Shown piece by piece: positions 17,818 through 26,336 of a stretch of 64,000 nt of DNA. The stretch lies in NCBI RefSeq assembly GCF_029814825.1, contig NZ_CP122379.1, forward strand, positions 1,302,001 through 1,366,000, read 5' to 3'. Below the pieces are notes generated by a model. The model was not told the origin of the DNA. It ran no database searches and worked only from the letters and a program-made list of their open reading frames with translations. A program made the translations under genes and the position numbers. The stretch is from Aequorivita marisscotiae. GTDB lineage: Bacteria > Bacteroidota > Bacteroidia > Flavobacteriales > Flavobacteriaceae. Each line of letters begins with the position of its first letter. The first letter of the stretch is position 1.

Positions 17818-18525
17818 ATGAAACATATAATTTTATTTCTCACAATACCTTTTTTTCAGTCAAGTTTTGCTCAAGATATAAAGCTTTTTGACAATATCTG
17901 GTATCTACATAATCTTTCTATTGGAGGTAATAATTATATACCCCCATCTAATGATGAAGTTAATTTTGTTTCTTTAAATTTCTTTGAACCAGATCAAATG
18001 GAAACGATGGTTTGTGATGTTTTATCTGCAGATGTCAACTTCACTGGTTTAGATCAGTTTAACCTTTTTAATGCAGGCTCGACTTTTGACGATTGTCAAA
18101 TTCAAGCGAATACAGATTTTGAAATTTTATATTTAGATAATTTTTTTGAGGCTCATCTAAATGATGATTTTAATTATTTTATTGAAATAGATGGAAATGA
18201 CGAAAAAATACTGACAATAACAAACTCTTCTAACGACCAAGCCATTTACGGCGATCACATTTTATCTAGTCAAGATTTTTACAGTTCTCAATTCGCAATC
18301 CTTCCAAACCCCGCTAAAAACGAATTGTTCTTAACTTCAAAATACACATCAGGAACCCTAACCCTAAAAATCTTCAACATTGAAGGCAAACTATTAAGCA
18401 CCCAAACTTTAGAAGTTGCAAATAAAACCTCCATAGATGTTTCAAGCTTAACAAGCGGCATCTACTTTCTAAACATAGAAGATGAAAACGGCAACACCAC
18501 TACCAAAAAATTCATAAAGCAGTGA
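17818..18525 (+). CDS. Secreted protein with T9SS type A sorting domain (cluster gene A')
   Basis: A 235-residue paralogue of the gene at 16918: signal peptide (about 1-18, ending SSFAQ), LFDNIWYLHNLSIGG, PPSNDEVNFVSLNFF, MVCDVLSA, and the same layout to a T9SS type A sorting domain (ILPNPAKNELFLT to KKFIKQ). The body has diverged strongly from its paralogue while the sorting domain is nearly identical in DNA to that of the next gene. The stop TGA overlaps the GTG start of the next gene (GTGA). Function unknown. Confidence 0.88.
   Translation: MKHIILFLTIPFFQSSFAQDIKLFDNIWYLHNLSIGGNNYIPPSNDEVNFVSLNFFEPDQMETMVCDVLSADVNFTGLDQFNLFNAGSTFDDCQIQANTDFEILYLDNFFEAHLNDDFNYFIEIDGNDEKILTITNSSNDQAIYGDHILSSQDFYSSQFAILPNPAKNELFLTSKYTSGTLTLKIFNIEGKLLSTQTLEVANKTSIDVSSLTSGIYFLNIEDENGNTTTKKFIKQ
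18385..18493 (+). repeat. 109-base near-identical sorting-domain repeat, copy A
   Basis: Matches 19248-19356 with a single mismatch (position 18474 against 19337). It encodes the second half of the T9SS sorting domain, from GKLLSTQTLEV to EDENG. Confidence 0.9.
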
Positions 18526-18578
18526 AAACCTTTATAACCATATTCATCCTGGCCCTTAGCACAAACGCTTTTGCACAA
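18511..18578 (+). repeat. 68-base duplicated signal-peptide segment, copy B
   Basis: Partner of 16907-16974 with two mismatches. It covers the last codons of the gene ending at 18525 and the signal peptide of the gene starting at 18522. Confidence 0.9.
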
Positions 18579-19388
18579 ATAACCCAAATTCCAGATCCTG
18601 TTTTTGAACAGGCCCTTATTGACCTTGGTATCGACAGTGATGGCATCGTTAACGGCCAGGTGCTTACAAGTGATGTAGAAACAGTCATATCACTTAATCT
18701 TAATCATAAAGGTATAGATGACATAACAGGCATTGAAGACTTTGCAGCACTGGAAATTTTAGATGTCACCGGAAACTACCTATTGGTTTTGGATGTTAGC
18801 AATAATCTCCAGTTAAAGGAACTCTATTGTAGTAGTGATTCGGCAGGGTTTAATATGCCGGTTAGTTCTTTAGATTTAACCAATAATACCAATTTAGAAA
18901 TTTTATATGGTGAAAATTTAATCTTTTTGGAATCCCTTGATGCAAAAAACGGAAACAATGGCATACTCAATATTACGCTCCCCTGCGAGTTTGAGGGAGA
19001 GCCCTGCCAACTTACAGAGCTTGACTGTGTAAAAGTAGATGATGAATTAGCCGCAAACAATAACGAACCCCCATACAATGGCTGGTATTTGGCAGCAAAT
19101 TTTGTTTATTCCGAAGATTGTATTTTAGGAGTCTCTGAGAATAACTCTTCTACATATTCCATCCACCCCAACCCCGCAAAAAACGAACTCTTTATTACTG
19201 CACAGAACACAGCAGGAAACCTAAAAGTAAAAATCTTTAATATAGAGGGCAAACTATTAAGCACCCAAACTTTAGAAGTTGCAAATAAAACCTCCATAGA
19301 TGTTTCAAGCTTAACAAGCGGCATCTACTTTCTAAATATAGAAGATGAAAACGGCATTACAATTATTAAAAAGTTTGTAAAAGAATAG
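18522..19388 (+). CDS. Leucine-rich-repeat-like secreted protein with T9SS sorting domain
   Basis: 288 residues. Signal peptide KTFITIFILALSTNAFAQ, then IPDPVFEQALIDLGIDSDG, the usual opening of flavobacterial leucine-rich secreted proteins, then LRR-like turns (VISLNLNHKGIDDITGIEDF, LEILDVTGN, LVLDVSNNLQLKELYC, SLDLTNNTNLEIL), a Cys-containing tail and a T9SS type A sorting domain (SIHPNPAKNELFIT to KKFVKE). It starts with GTG in a four-base overlap with the preceding stop; the duplicate at 16918 has ATG at the same place. The first half of its sorting domain resembles that of the gene at 16918 and the second half that of 17818, a mosaic. Probably an adhesin or binding protein; the role is inferred only from LRRs. 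Confidence 0.88.
   Translation: MKTFITIFILALSTNAFAQITQIPDPVFEQALIDLGIDSDGIVNGQVLTSDVETVISLNLNHKGIDDITGIEDFAALEILDVTGNYLLVLDVSNNLQLKELYCSSDSAGFNMPVSSLDLTNNTNLEILYGENLIFLESLDAKNGNNGILNITLPCEFEGEPCQLTELDCVKVDDELAANNNEPPYNGWYLAANFVYSEDCILGVSENNSSTYSIHPNPAKNELFITAQNTAGNLKVKIFNIEGKLLSTQTLEVANKTSIDVSSLTSGIYFLNIEDENGITIIKKFVKE
19248..19356 (+). repeat. 109-base near-identical sorting-domain repeat, copy B
   Basis: Partner of 18385-18493, one mismatch in 109 bases. Confidence 0.9.
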
Positions 19389-19392
19389 ATGA

Positions 19393-19420
19393 GTTCTCGA
19401 CTGCAATCGAACAGACATTT
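19393..19420. repeat. TCGA-type dispersed intergenic repeat, copy 3
   Basis: Starts GTTCTCGACTG and ends TCGAACAGACATTT. It aligns without gaps to 38593-38620 with 21 of 28 bases identical. Confidence 0.5.
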
Positions 19421-19423
19421 CAC

Positions 19424-19460
19424 AAAAAAAGAGGCTGAAATTAATCAGCCTCTTTTGGTT
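19424..19460. terminator. Bidirectional terminator between the secreted cluster and tsf
   Basis: GAGGCTGA (19431-19438) / TCAGCCTC (19445-19452) with a 6-base loop, flanked by seven A on the left and a T-rich run on the right, so it works for both convergent transcripts. Confidence 0.85.
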
Positions 19461-19482
19461 TTTATTAAATGTGTTTAAAAGC

Positions 19483-20448
19483 TTATGCTAAAGAAACTCT
19501 TTTAAAACCAACTACTTCAACATCACCATACGATTTTACGTAATCTGCAACGCTTTTTTTGTCGTCTTTAATAAAGTTTTGGTCAAGTAATGCTTTTTCG
19601 TGGTCAAGTGTAGTGTTATCACTAATGAAACGCTCAATTTTACCTGGAAGAATCTTGTCCCAGATTTGCTCTGGCTTGCCTTCCGCTTTTAAATCGGCTT
19701 TTGCGTCTTCTTCAGCTTGTGCTAAAACTTCAGGAGTTAATTGTGCTCTAGAAATGTACTTAGGAACGTTTTTAAGCGTTTTGCCCAAACGACCTAACTC
19801 GATGTTATCTTTTTCAATAACGGCGATTCGAGCTTCAGTTTCAGAAGCAACAAATTCTGGATCAAAATCTTTATAAGATAGTGTAGTGGCTCCCATAGAA
19901 GCAACCTGCATTGATACGTCCTTTGCTAACTCCTCTGCGTTATCAACTGCTTTTGAAAGGCCAGTTAACGCAGCAATTTTATTTACGTGTACATAAGAAC
20001 CTACAAATGGAGCTTCCAGTATTTCGTAACCACCAATTTCTATTTTCTCGCCAATAACACCAGTTTGCTCGGTTAATTTTTCAGCAATGGTCATTCCGTC
20101 AAAATCTGAAGCTAATAGCTCGTCTTTTGAAGAGGTGCCTAATGCGATTTCGGCCATTTTGTTTGCCATTTCAACGAAAGAATCGTTTTTGGCAACAAAG
20201 TCGGTTTCGCAATTTAACGATATTGCCACGCCTTTTGTATTGTCTGAATTTACTTTTACAGTAGCAACACCTTCACTAGATTCGCGGTCTGCTCTTTTTT
20301 CTGCAACTTTTTGTCCTTTTTTTCTAAGGATTGAAATCGCTTCTTCCATATTTCCTTCTGCTTCAACTAATGCCTTTTTACAGTCCATCATTCCAGCTCC
20401 GGTAGCTTGTCTTAGCTTATTTACTTCTGCGGCTGTTATTTTTGCCAT
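19483..20448 (-). CDS. tsf: Elongation factor Ts
   Basis: A 321-residue guanine-nucleotide exchange factor for EF-Tu. The N-terminal UBA-like domain carries the family signature LRQATGAGMMDCKKAL at about 12-27. The exchange core includes CETDFVAKND (about 82-91) and AALTGLSKAVD. It is longer than the E. coli protein (283) because of an extension in the second subdomain, which is common in Bacteroidota. It lies 105 bases downstream of rpsB, the conserved rpsB-tsf order. The gap holds two hairpins that may attenuate between the genes. Confidence 0.97.
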   Translation of the reverse strand: MAKITAAEVNKLRQATGAGMMDCKKALVEAEGNMEEAISILRKKGQKVAEKRADRESSEGVATVKVNSDNTKGVAISLNCETDFVAKNDSFVEMANKMAEIALGTSSKDELLASDFDGMTIAEKLTEQTGVIGEKIEIGGYEILEAPFVGSYVHVNKIAALTGLSKAVDNAEELAKDVSMQVASMGATTLSYKDFDPEFVASETEARIAVIEKDNIELGRLGKTLKNVPKYISRAQLTPEVLAQAEEDAKADLKAEGKPEQIWDKILPGKIERFISDNTTLDHEKALLDQNFIKDDKKSVADYVKSYGDVEVVGFKRVSLA

Positions 20449-20469
20449 TTTTATAAGATTTTTATGTTG

Positions 20470-20490
20470 AGACGCGATGCATTGCGTCTT
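20470..20490. repeat. GACGC hairpin 1 between rpsB and tsf
   Basis: AGACGC (20470-20475) pairs with GCGTCT (20484-20489) around an 8-base loop. A similar hairpin follows at 20524-20545. Confidence 0.55.
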
Positions 20491-20523
20491 TACTTTTTAT
20501 GATTATTGATATTGAGGGCGGTC

Positions 20524-20545
20524 AAGGCGCATTGTGGTGCGTCTT
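20524..20545. repeat. GACGC hairpin 2 between rpsB and tsf
   Basis: AAGGCGCA (20524-20531) pairs with TGCGTCTT (20538-20545) with one G-T pair and a 6-base loop. It lies 9 bases beyond the rpsB stop; could be an intercistronic attenuator or repeat element. Confidence 0.5.
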
Positions 20546-20553
20546 TAAACGAA

Positions 20554-21444
20554 TTATTCTTCTTCGTTTAAAACCTGCTTCTTAGATTTTTGACGTACAG
20601 GCTGCTTTGCTTCTTTCATTGCTTCAACGTCTTCTTCGTCTGTTGAAGGAACTTCGGCTTTAGCTTTTTTTACTGGCTTAGCTTCTTTGTCCTTTTTAGG
20701 TGCTTTTGCTTTTTTGGCCATTCCCGCTTCATCGTCGTCGTCTTCTTTTCCAGATTTTCTTTCGGAAAGTCCTTCGATTACTGCTTCAGAAACAATGCTC
20801 ATAATGCTTTCAATAGATTTTGAAGCATCGTCGTTAGATGGAATTACGTAGTCAATAACGCGAGGGTCACTGTTCGTATCTACCATAGCAAAGATTGGAA
20901 TTTTTAGCTTTAAGGCTTCGGCAACTGCAATGTGCTCACGGGTTGTATCTACAACAAATAGCGCAGCTGGAAGACGGCTCATATCTGAAATAGAACCTAA
21001 GTTTTTCTCTAATTTTGCGCGAAGACGATCTACGGCCAAACGTTCTTTTTTAGAAAGGGTGTTAAAGGTTCCGTCTTGCTTCATTCTATCAATAGAAGCC
21101 ATTTTCTTAACGGCTTTACGGATAGTTACAAAGTTGGTTAACATACCACCTGGCCATCTTTCGGTGATGTACGGCATGTTAGCGGTTTTTGCTTTTTCAG
21201 CAACAATGTCCTTTGCTTGTTTTTTGGTGGCTACAAAAAGAATTTTGCGTCCACTGGCTGCAATTTTTTTAAGGGCTTCACTTGCCTCGTCTATTTTTGC
21301 AGCAGTTTTGTAAAGATTGATGATGTGGATCCCGTTGCGCTCCATATAAATATACGGTGCCATGTTTGGGTTCCATTTGCGGGTTAGGTGGCCAAAGTGC
21401 ACACCAGCTTCAAGTAAGTCTTTTACTTCTACTTTTTTTGCCAT
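20554..21444 (-). CDS. rpsB: 30S ribosomal protein S2
   Basis: 296 residues. The S2 core is intact: VKDLLEAGVHFGHLTRKWNP at the N-terminus, ILFVATKKQAKDIV, ITERWPGGMLTNFVTI and PIFAMVDTNSDPRVIDYVIP. The final 70 or so residues form a low-complexity Lys/Glu/Asp/Ala tail (KSGKEDDDDEAGMAKKAKAP and on) beyond the usual 225-245-residue end. The tail is likely disordered. First gene of rpsB-tsf; the adjacent rplM-rpsI transcript ends at a hairpin at 21578-21604. Confidence 0.97.
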   Translation of the reverse strand: MAKKVEVKDLLEAGVHFGHLTRKWNPNMAPYIYMERNGIHIINLYKTAAKIDEASEALKKIAASGRKILFVATKKQAKDIVAEKAKTANMPYITERWPGGMLTNFVTIRKAVKKMASIDRMKQDGTFNTLSKKERLAVDRLRAKLEKNLGSISDMSRLPAALFVVDTTREHIAVAEALKLKIPIFAMVDTNSDPRVIDYVIPSNDDASKSIESIMSIVSEAVIEGLSERKSGKEDDDDEAGMAKKAKAPKKDKEAKPVKKAKAEVPSTDEEDVEAMKEAKQPVRQKSKKQVLNEEE

Positions 21445-21577
21445 TTTTGTTTTAGTTTACGTTCTGTGAAAGGATAGCAACCGCTTCTAAAATTGAATTT
21501 GGTTTAGATGCTAAACTAACTCCGCCAAAGACGGATAACAGCTTTTTTAATTAATAATGAATATGAACTTATAAAAT

Positions 21578-21604
21578 GTCGTACCGCAATTAGTGCGGTA
21601 CGAC
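21578..21604 (-). terminator. Hairpin after rplM-rpsI
   Basis: A perfect 11-pair stem, GTCGTACCGCA (21578-21588) / TGCGGTACGAC (21594-21604), loop of 5, located 16 bases past the rpsI stop. On the minus strand ATTTTATA follows, a weak T tract. Terminator or processing stem. Confidence 0.65.
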
Positions 21605-21619
21605 AAGTAATTTAAAATA

Positions 21620-22006
21620 TTAACGTTTAGAGAACTGGAATTTCTTACGAGCTTTCTTCTGTCCGAATTTCTTACGCTCTACCATTCTTGGATCTCTTGT
21701 AAGTAAACCTTCTGGTTTTAAGATGCCGCGATTTTCGTCGTTAAGTGTGCACATAGCGCGAGAAATAGCAAGACGAATTGCTTCTGCTTGGCCTGTAATT
21801 CCACCGCCAAATACATTTACACTAATGTCGAAAGTAGTTTCGTTATCTGTAAGTACTAAAGGTTGTTTTACTTTATATTGAAGTGTTCCAGTTGGAAAAT
21901 AGTTTTCCAACTCACGCTTGTTGATGCTAATGTTTCCTTTACCTTCTTTAAGGTAAACACGTGCAACAGCGGTTTTTCTTCTTCCTATTTTGTGAATTGT
22001 CTCCAT
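21620..22006 (-). CDS. rpsI: 30S ribosomal protein S9
   Basis: 128 residues, full length. IGRRKTAVARVYLKEGKG is the conserved N-terminal segment, FGGGITGQAEAIRLAISRA the core, and the C-terminus ends RKKFQFSKR, the tail that reaches the P-site tRNA. The ATG overlaps the rplM stop by one base (TAATG), indicating translational coupling. Confidence 0.98.
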   Translation of the reverse strand: METIHKIGRRKTAVARVYLKEGKGNISINKRELENYFPTGTLQYKVKQPLVLTDNETTFDISVNVFGGGITGQAEAIRLAISRAMCTLNDENRGILKPEGLLTRDPRMVERKKFGQKKARKKFQFSKR

Positions 22007-22461
22007 TACTTGTTGTCGTTAAAGTTAATAGCTCTAGGTTTTTGTGCCTCTTGTCCGTGGTTTGCATCTGCATAAACTTTTAAGTTTCTGAAGATATCTG
22101 CGCCCAGTTTGTTTTTAGGAAGCATTCCTTTTACTGCTTTTTCAACAAGCCTTGCAGGGTCTTTTTTGTACATTTCTGTAGCGGTAAGACTTCGCTGCCC
22201 ACCAGGATAACCTGTGTGGCGAATGTAGGTTTTATCGGCCCATTTGTTACCAGTAAGGTTAATTTTACCAGCGTTAATAATAATTACGTTGTCACCGCAA
22301 TCTACGTGTGGGGTGAAACTTGGTTTGTGCTTACCGCGAAGTAATTTAGCAACTTCGCTTGCAAGACGACCCAATGCTTGCCCGTCCGCATCTACCAGTA
22401 ACCATTCCTTTACAACGGTTGCCTTATTGGCAGATACTGTTTTGTAACTTAATGTATCCAT
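22006..22461 (-). CDS. rplM: 50S ribosomal protein L13
   Basis: 151 residues, normal length. [40 protein letters not shown] and the HTGYPGG segment are L13 signatures. First gene of rplM-rpsI, preceded by a strong promoter at 22536-22565 and a leader of about 70 bases containing a long hairpin. Confidence 0.98.
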   Translation of the reverse strand: MDTLSYKTVSANKATVVKEWLLVDADGQALGRLASEVAKLLRGKHKPSFTPHVDCGDNVIIINAGKINLTGNKWADKTYIRHTGYPGGQRSLTATEMYKKDPARLVEKAVKGMLPKNKLGADIFRNLKVYADANHGQEAQKPRAINFNDNK

Positions 22462-22500
22462 TTAGTCTTTGTCAATTGTTAATAAATCATTGTTTTCTCA

Positions 22501-22533
22501 CCCTAGAACAAAACGTATTTTGTCTAAGAGGGG
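22501..22533 (-). promoter_or_regulatory. Leader hairpin of rplM (putative autoregulatory element)
   Basis: CCC plus TAGAACAAAA (22501-22513) pair with TTTTGTCTA and GGG (22518-22533) with small bulges, forming a long imperfect stem right at the predicted transcript 5' end. Ribosomal protein leaders often bind the encoded protein; that this one does is inferred only from position. Confidence 0.45.
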
Positions 22534-22535
22534 TG

Positions 22536-22565
22536 CAAATGTAGTGTTATTTATTTGAAAAGCAA
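22536..22565 (-). promoter_or_regulatory. Promoter of rplM-rpsI
   Basis: On the minus strand TTG (22565-22563), 19-base spacer, TACATTTG (22543-22536): a textbook Bacteroidota promoter. The same 19-base spacing is used by tRNA-Gln at 54704. Confidence 0.8.
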
Positions 22566-22708
22566 GGGGTGACAATTAATTTTTCTTTTGAAAAATGACT
22601 CAAGACCGCTGTGCTGAAAGACAAAAGACATATGACTAATAAAAAAAAGAATTATGAATACAGAATAATGAATGCAGAGTTATGAATTTGGAGCTAAAAG
22701 GTGATGAG

Positions 22709-22740
22709 TCGATTTCGATTTCAGTTTCGATTTCGATTTC
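22709..22740. repeat. GATTTC hexamer microsatellite, copy 1
   Basis: Tandem GATTTC units with one CAGTTTC interruption, just after the pyruvate carboxylase stop. A 26-base stretch is identical to 29156-29181. The rest of 22580-22708 is intergenic and includes an AAGACCGCTGTGCTGAAAGA element related to 27445-27488. Confidence 0.8.
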
Positions 22741-22744
22741 CCTC

Positions 22745-25700
22745 TTACTCCAAAGTCACAATCAAATCATCCTTCATTACCATCGTTCCCGGTTTTAAAG
22801 AAATTGATTTTACTTTTCCAGCTTTGTTCGCCGTAATTGTGCTTTCCATTTTCATGGCTTCAATAATAAAAAGGTGATCGTTCTTTTTTATTTCCTGCCC
22901 TTTTTTCACCAAAATTTTATACAAACTTCCTTGTAGTGGAGCACCGTATTGATTGCTGTCTTGCGGATCTACTTTTACGTGAACTTCTTTTTCCACTTTA
23001 ATAGATTTGTCTTTAATTTCTATAAAACGGTTTTCACCATTTACTGAAAAGAATACAATACGAACTCCATCTTCATTGGGAATTCCTACAGAAAGCAATT
23101 TTACAATAATAGATTTTCCGGGTTCCAATTCTATAATAGCTTCCTCCTGAAGCTTCATTCCATAAAAGAAATTTTCAGTAGCTAAAATGGCCACATTGCC
23201 GTATTTTTTATATTTTTCGTGGGCATCTTCAAAAACACGGGGATATAAACTATACGATAGAAAATCTTCAAATTCTATGGGTCGGGTAAATCCTTGCTGA
23301 AACTTTTTTCTGAATACTTTAAATTCTGAATCAAAATCTATCGGCTCCAAATGGGCATTGGGCCTATCGGTATAGGAAGTGTTGTTCTTCAGAATTATTT
23401 TTTGAAGTTCTTTTGGAAAGCCACCCAAAGGTTGTCCTAAATCGCCTTTAAAGAAATTAATTACAGATTCTGGAAACGAAATGGCTTCGCCGCGCTGCAT
23501 TACATCTTCGGGCGTAAGGTTATTGGTTACCATAAAAATAGCCATATCGCCCACTACTTTTGAGCTTGGCGTAACTTTTACCAGATTTCCGAACATTTCG
23601 TTTACCTGCGCGTACATTTTTTTTACTTCGTGAAAGCGATCACCCAAACCGAGGGCTTCGGATTGTGGACGTAAATTTGAATACTGCCCCCCGGGAATTT
23701 CATGTTGGTAAACCTCAGCAGTTCCCGCTTTTAAGCCGGATTCAAACGGATAATATTTTTCACGAACATCTTCCCAATAATTTGAAAATTCGTTCAATTT
23801 ATTAATATCGAATTTATTTTCGCGCGGTTGGTTGCGCATCATTTCAACTATTGAATTAAAGTTGGGTTGGGAGGTAAGTCCCGAAAGCCCGCCCAAGGCC
23901 ACATCTACTACATCTACCCCCGCTTCAATGGCTTTTAAATAGGTGGCAGATTGAATGGAGGAAGTATCGTGCGTATGCAAATGCAACGGAATTTTTACCG
24001 TGTTTTTTAACGCTGCAACAAGTTCTGCCGCGGCATACGGTTTTAAAAGACCCGCCATATCTTTAATGGCAATCATATGCGCGCCTGCATTTTCCAGATC
24101 TTTGGCGAGTTGGGTATAGTATTTTAAAGTGTATTTTGTTTCTTTCGGATCGAGAATATCGCCGGTATAACTAATGGCGGCTTGCGCAATGCCGCCCGTT
24201 TTATTGCGAACGTAATTTATGCTCGGCTCCATGGCTTTTACCCAGTTTAACGAGTCGAAAATTCTGAAAATGTCTATTCCGTTTTCCCAGGAGGTTTCAA
24301 TAAATTTTTCGATTAAATTATCGGGATAGGCTTTATAACCCACGCCATTTGAACCACGAAGTAACATTTGGAAAAGTATATTCGGCATCAATTTGCGAAG
24401 CTCGCGTAATCGTGTCCACGGACTTTCATTTAAAAACCGAAGGCAGACATCAAAAGTAGCGCCGCCCCACATTTCAATACTAAAAGTGTTGGGATGGTTT
24501 TTAGCAAAACTTTCTGCAACTTGCAACATATCGTAACTGCGCATACGAGTTGCGAGCAGGGATTGATGCGCATCGCGGATGGTTGTATCTGTATAATGAA
24601 TTTTTTTATCTTCCTTTAACCAAAGGCAGAATTTCTCTGGTCCCAGTTCGGTGAGCAGATCTTTTGTGCCTTTCGGAAATTCTTTCTCGGCTTCAAACTT
24701 TGGAATTTTTGGTGTTCTAAAAATTCTGTTTTTATCAAAAGTTTTTACGTCCGGATTACCATTTACTATTACTTCACCTAAATAATTTACAATTTTTGAA
24801 GTGCGATCCTGTGGTAATTTTATATCGAAAAGTGAAGGAGTATTGGCAATAAAATTAACGGTCGCTTTTCCGTCCTTAAACGTTTCACTATGTATTACAT
24901 TTTGAAGAAAGTGAATGTTTGTTTTTACTCCGCGAATACGAAATTCGCGTAGAGCACGCGACATTTTTCGTACCGCGCCGTCTAACGTTCTGCCGTGCGC
25001 CGAAACTTTAACGAGCATAGAATCAAAAAACGGACTAACGCTGTACGATTGGTAAATACTTCCGGCATCTAGCCGAATTCCCATTCCGCCAGCACTTCTG
25101 TAGGTTGTAATGGTTCCGTAATCTGGGGTAAAATTGTTTTCGGGATCTTCGGTAGTTAATCGGCATTGCATGGCGAAACCATAGGTTGCAAGCGATTCCT
25201 GATCGTAAATTTTAATTTGTTTGTCTGAAAGTTTATACCCGCCGGCAATAAAAATTTGCGTTTTTATAAGGTCTATTCCCGTTACCATTTCGGTAACTGT
25301 GTGTTCTACTTGAATGCGCGGATTTACCTCGATAAAGAACACATTATCGTCTTTATCTACCAAAAATTCTACGGTACCTACATTGTTGTATTTTACCTCT
25401 TCTGCAATTTTTAAAGCGTATTTATAAAGAGCATCTTTTACTTTTTTTGAAACGTTATACGAAGGTGCAACTTCAATAACTTTTTGGTGCCTTCTTTGTA
25501 CAGAGCAATCGCGTTCAAACAAATGGCGAATGGTACCGTGGTTATCTGCCACAATTTGCACTTCTAAATGCTTGGGATCTTCCACATATTTTTCGAGAAA
25601 CATTGTGTCGTCTCCAAATGCGTTAAGCGATTCGCTTCGGGCAGATTCAAAATTATTTTTTAGATCGTCGTTATTTCTAACAATACGCATGCCGCGTCCA

Positions 25701-26197
25701 CCACCACCGGAAGCCGCTTTCAACATTAATGGGTAGCCAATGGTAGCTGCTTCAGAAAGTGCAACTTTAAGTGAAGTAAGTTTTTTTGTATTGCTTTTTA
25801 TAATGGGAACATTGCATTTTTCGGCAATTTTTTTGGCGGTAATTTTATCGCCCAAAGCGTCCATAACCTTCGGGTCTGGCCCTATAAATACCAGTCCGTT
25901 TTTTGCGCAATTTCGGACAAATTCAGAGTTTTCGGATAAAAATCCGTATCCGGGATGAATGGCATCTACGCCTTTAGATTTTGCCAATGCAATTATGGCA
26001 TTACCGTCTAAATACGGTTTTAAAGGTTGGTCGTTTTCGCCAATTTGGTAAGATTCGTCAGCTTTGTAACGATGTTGCGAATAGCGGTCTTCGTAAGTGT
26101 AAACGGCAACTGTTTTTAAATTTATTTCTGAACAAGCGCGTAAAACTCGAATGGCTATTTCGCCACGATTAGCAACCAACACTTTTTTAATTTTCAT
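22745..26197 (-). CDS. pyc: Pyruvate carboxylase
   Basis: 1150 residues, the normal length of the single-chain enzyme that carboxylates pyruvate to oxaloacetate with ATP and biotin. Biotin carboxylase domain at 1-450 (VLVANRGEIAIRVLRA, KAASGGGGRGMRIV, FIEVNPRIQVEHTVTE), carboxyltransferase domain at about 530-810 (TTIRDAHQSLLATRMRS, LHLHTHDTSS), and a C-terminal biotin-carrier domain with the biotinyl Lys in IIEAMKMEST. All key motifs are intact. The gene is monocistronic or shares a transcript with the kinase-like gene 139 bases upstream. Anaplerotic; it also supplies the aspartate used for cyanophycin. Confidence 0.97.
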   Translation of the reverse strand: MKIKKVLVANRGEIAIRVLRACSEINLKTVAVYTYEDRYSQHRYKADESYQIGENDQPLKPYLDGNAIIALAKSKGVDAIHPGYGFLSENSEFVRNCAKNGLVFIGPDPKVMDALGDKITAKKIAEKCNVPIIKSNTKKLTSLKVALSEAATIGYPLMLKAASGGGGRGMRIVRNNDDLKNNFESARSESLNAFGDDTMFLEKYVEDPKHLEVQIVADNHGTIRHLFERDCSVQRRHQKVIEVAPSYNVSKKVKDALYKYALKIAEEVKYNNVGTVEFLVDKDDNVFFIEVNPRIQVEHTVTEMVTGIDLIKTQIFIAGGYKLSDKQIKIYDQESLATYGFAMQCRLTTEDPENNFTPDYGTITTYRSAGGMGIRLDAGSIYQSYSVSPFFDSMLVKVSAHGRTLDGAVRKMSRALREFRIRGVKTNIHFLQNVIHSETFKDGKATVNFIANTPSLFDIKLPQDRTSKIVNYLGEVIVNGNPDVKTFDKNRIFRTPKIPKFEAEKEFPKGTKDLLTELGPEKFCLWLKEDKKIHYTDTTIRDAHQSLLATRMRSYDMLQVAESFAKNHPNTFSIEMWGGATFDVCLRFLNESPWTRLRELRKLMPNILFQMLLRGSNGVGYKAYPDNLIEKFIETSWENGIDIFRIFDSLNWVKAMEPSINYVRNKTGGIAQAAISYTGDILDPKETKYTLKYYTQLAKDLENAGAHMIAIKDMAGLLKPYAAAELVAALKNTVKIPLHLHTHDTSSIQSATYLKAIEAGVDVVDVALGGLSGLTSQPNFNSIVEMMRNQPRENKFDINKLNEFSNYWEDVREKYYPFESGLKAGTAEVYQHEIPGGQYSNLRPQSEALGLGDRFHEVKKMYAQVNEMFGNLVKVTPSSKVVGDMAIFMVTNNLTPEDVMQRGEAISFPESVINFFKGDLGQPLGGFPKELQKIILKNNTSYTDRPNAHLEPIDFDSEFKVFRKKFQQGFTRPIEFEDFLSYSLYPRVFEDAHEKYKKYGNVAILATENFFYGMKLQEEAIIELEPGKSIIVKLLSVGIPNEDGVRIVFFSVNGENRFIEIKDKSIKVEKEVHVKVDPQDSNQYGAPLQGSLYKILVKKGQEIKKNDHLFIIEAMKMESTITANKAGKVKSISLKPGTMVMKDDLIVTLE

Positions 26198-26336
26198 GGA
26201 TACGGTTTTTTAAAATTTTAAATAAGGCGTTAAAGTTAGCAATTGCACAATTGTATAAAGAATAATAAATAAATAACTATAGAACCTATTACGACAATCA
26301 AGTTTTGGGGAGTAAGAAAAGTGTAAAAATATAAAA

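Noticed and set aside
22604..22740. Possible CRISPR-like repeats after rplM
   Set aside because: The short repeats are simple GATTTC units without unique spacers of constant length.
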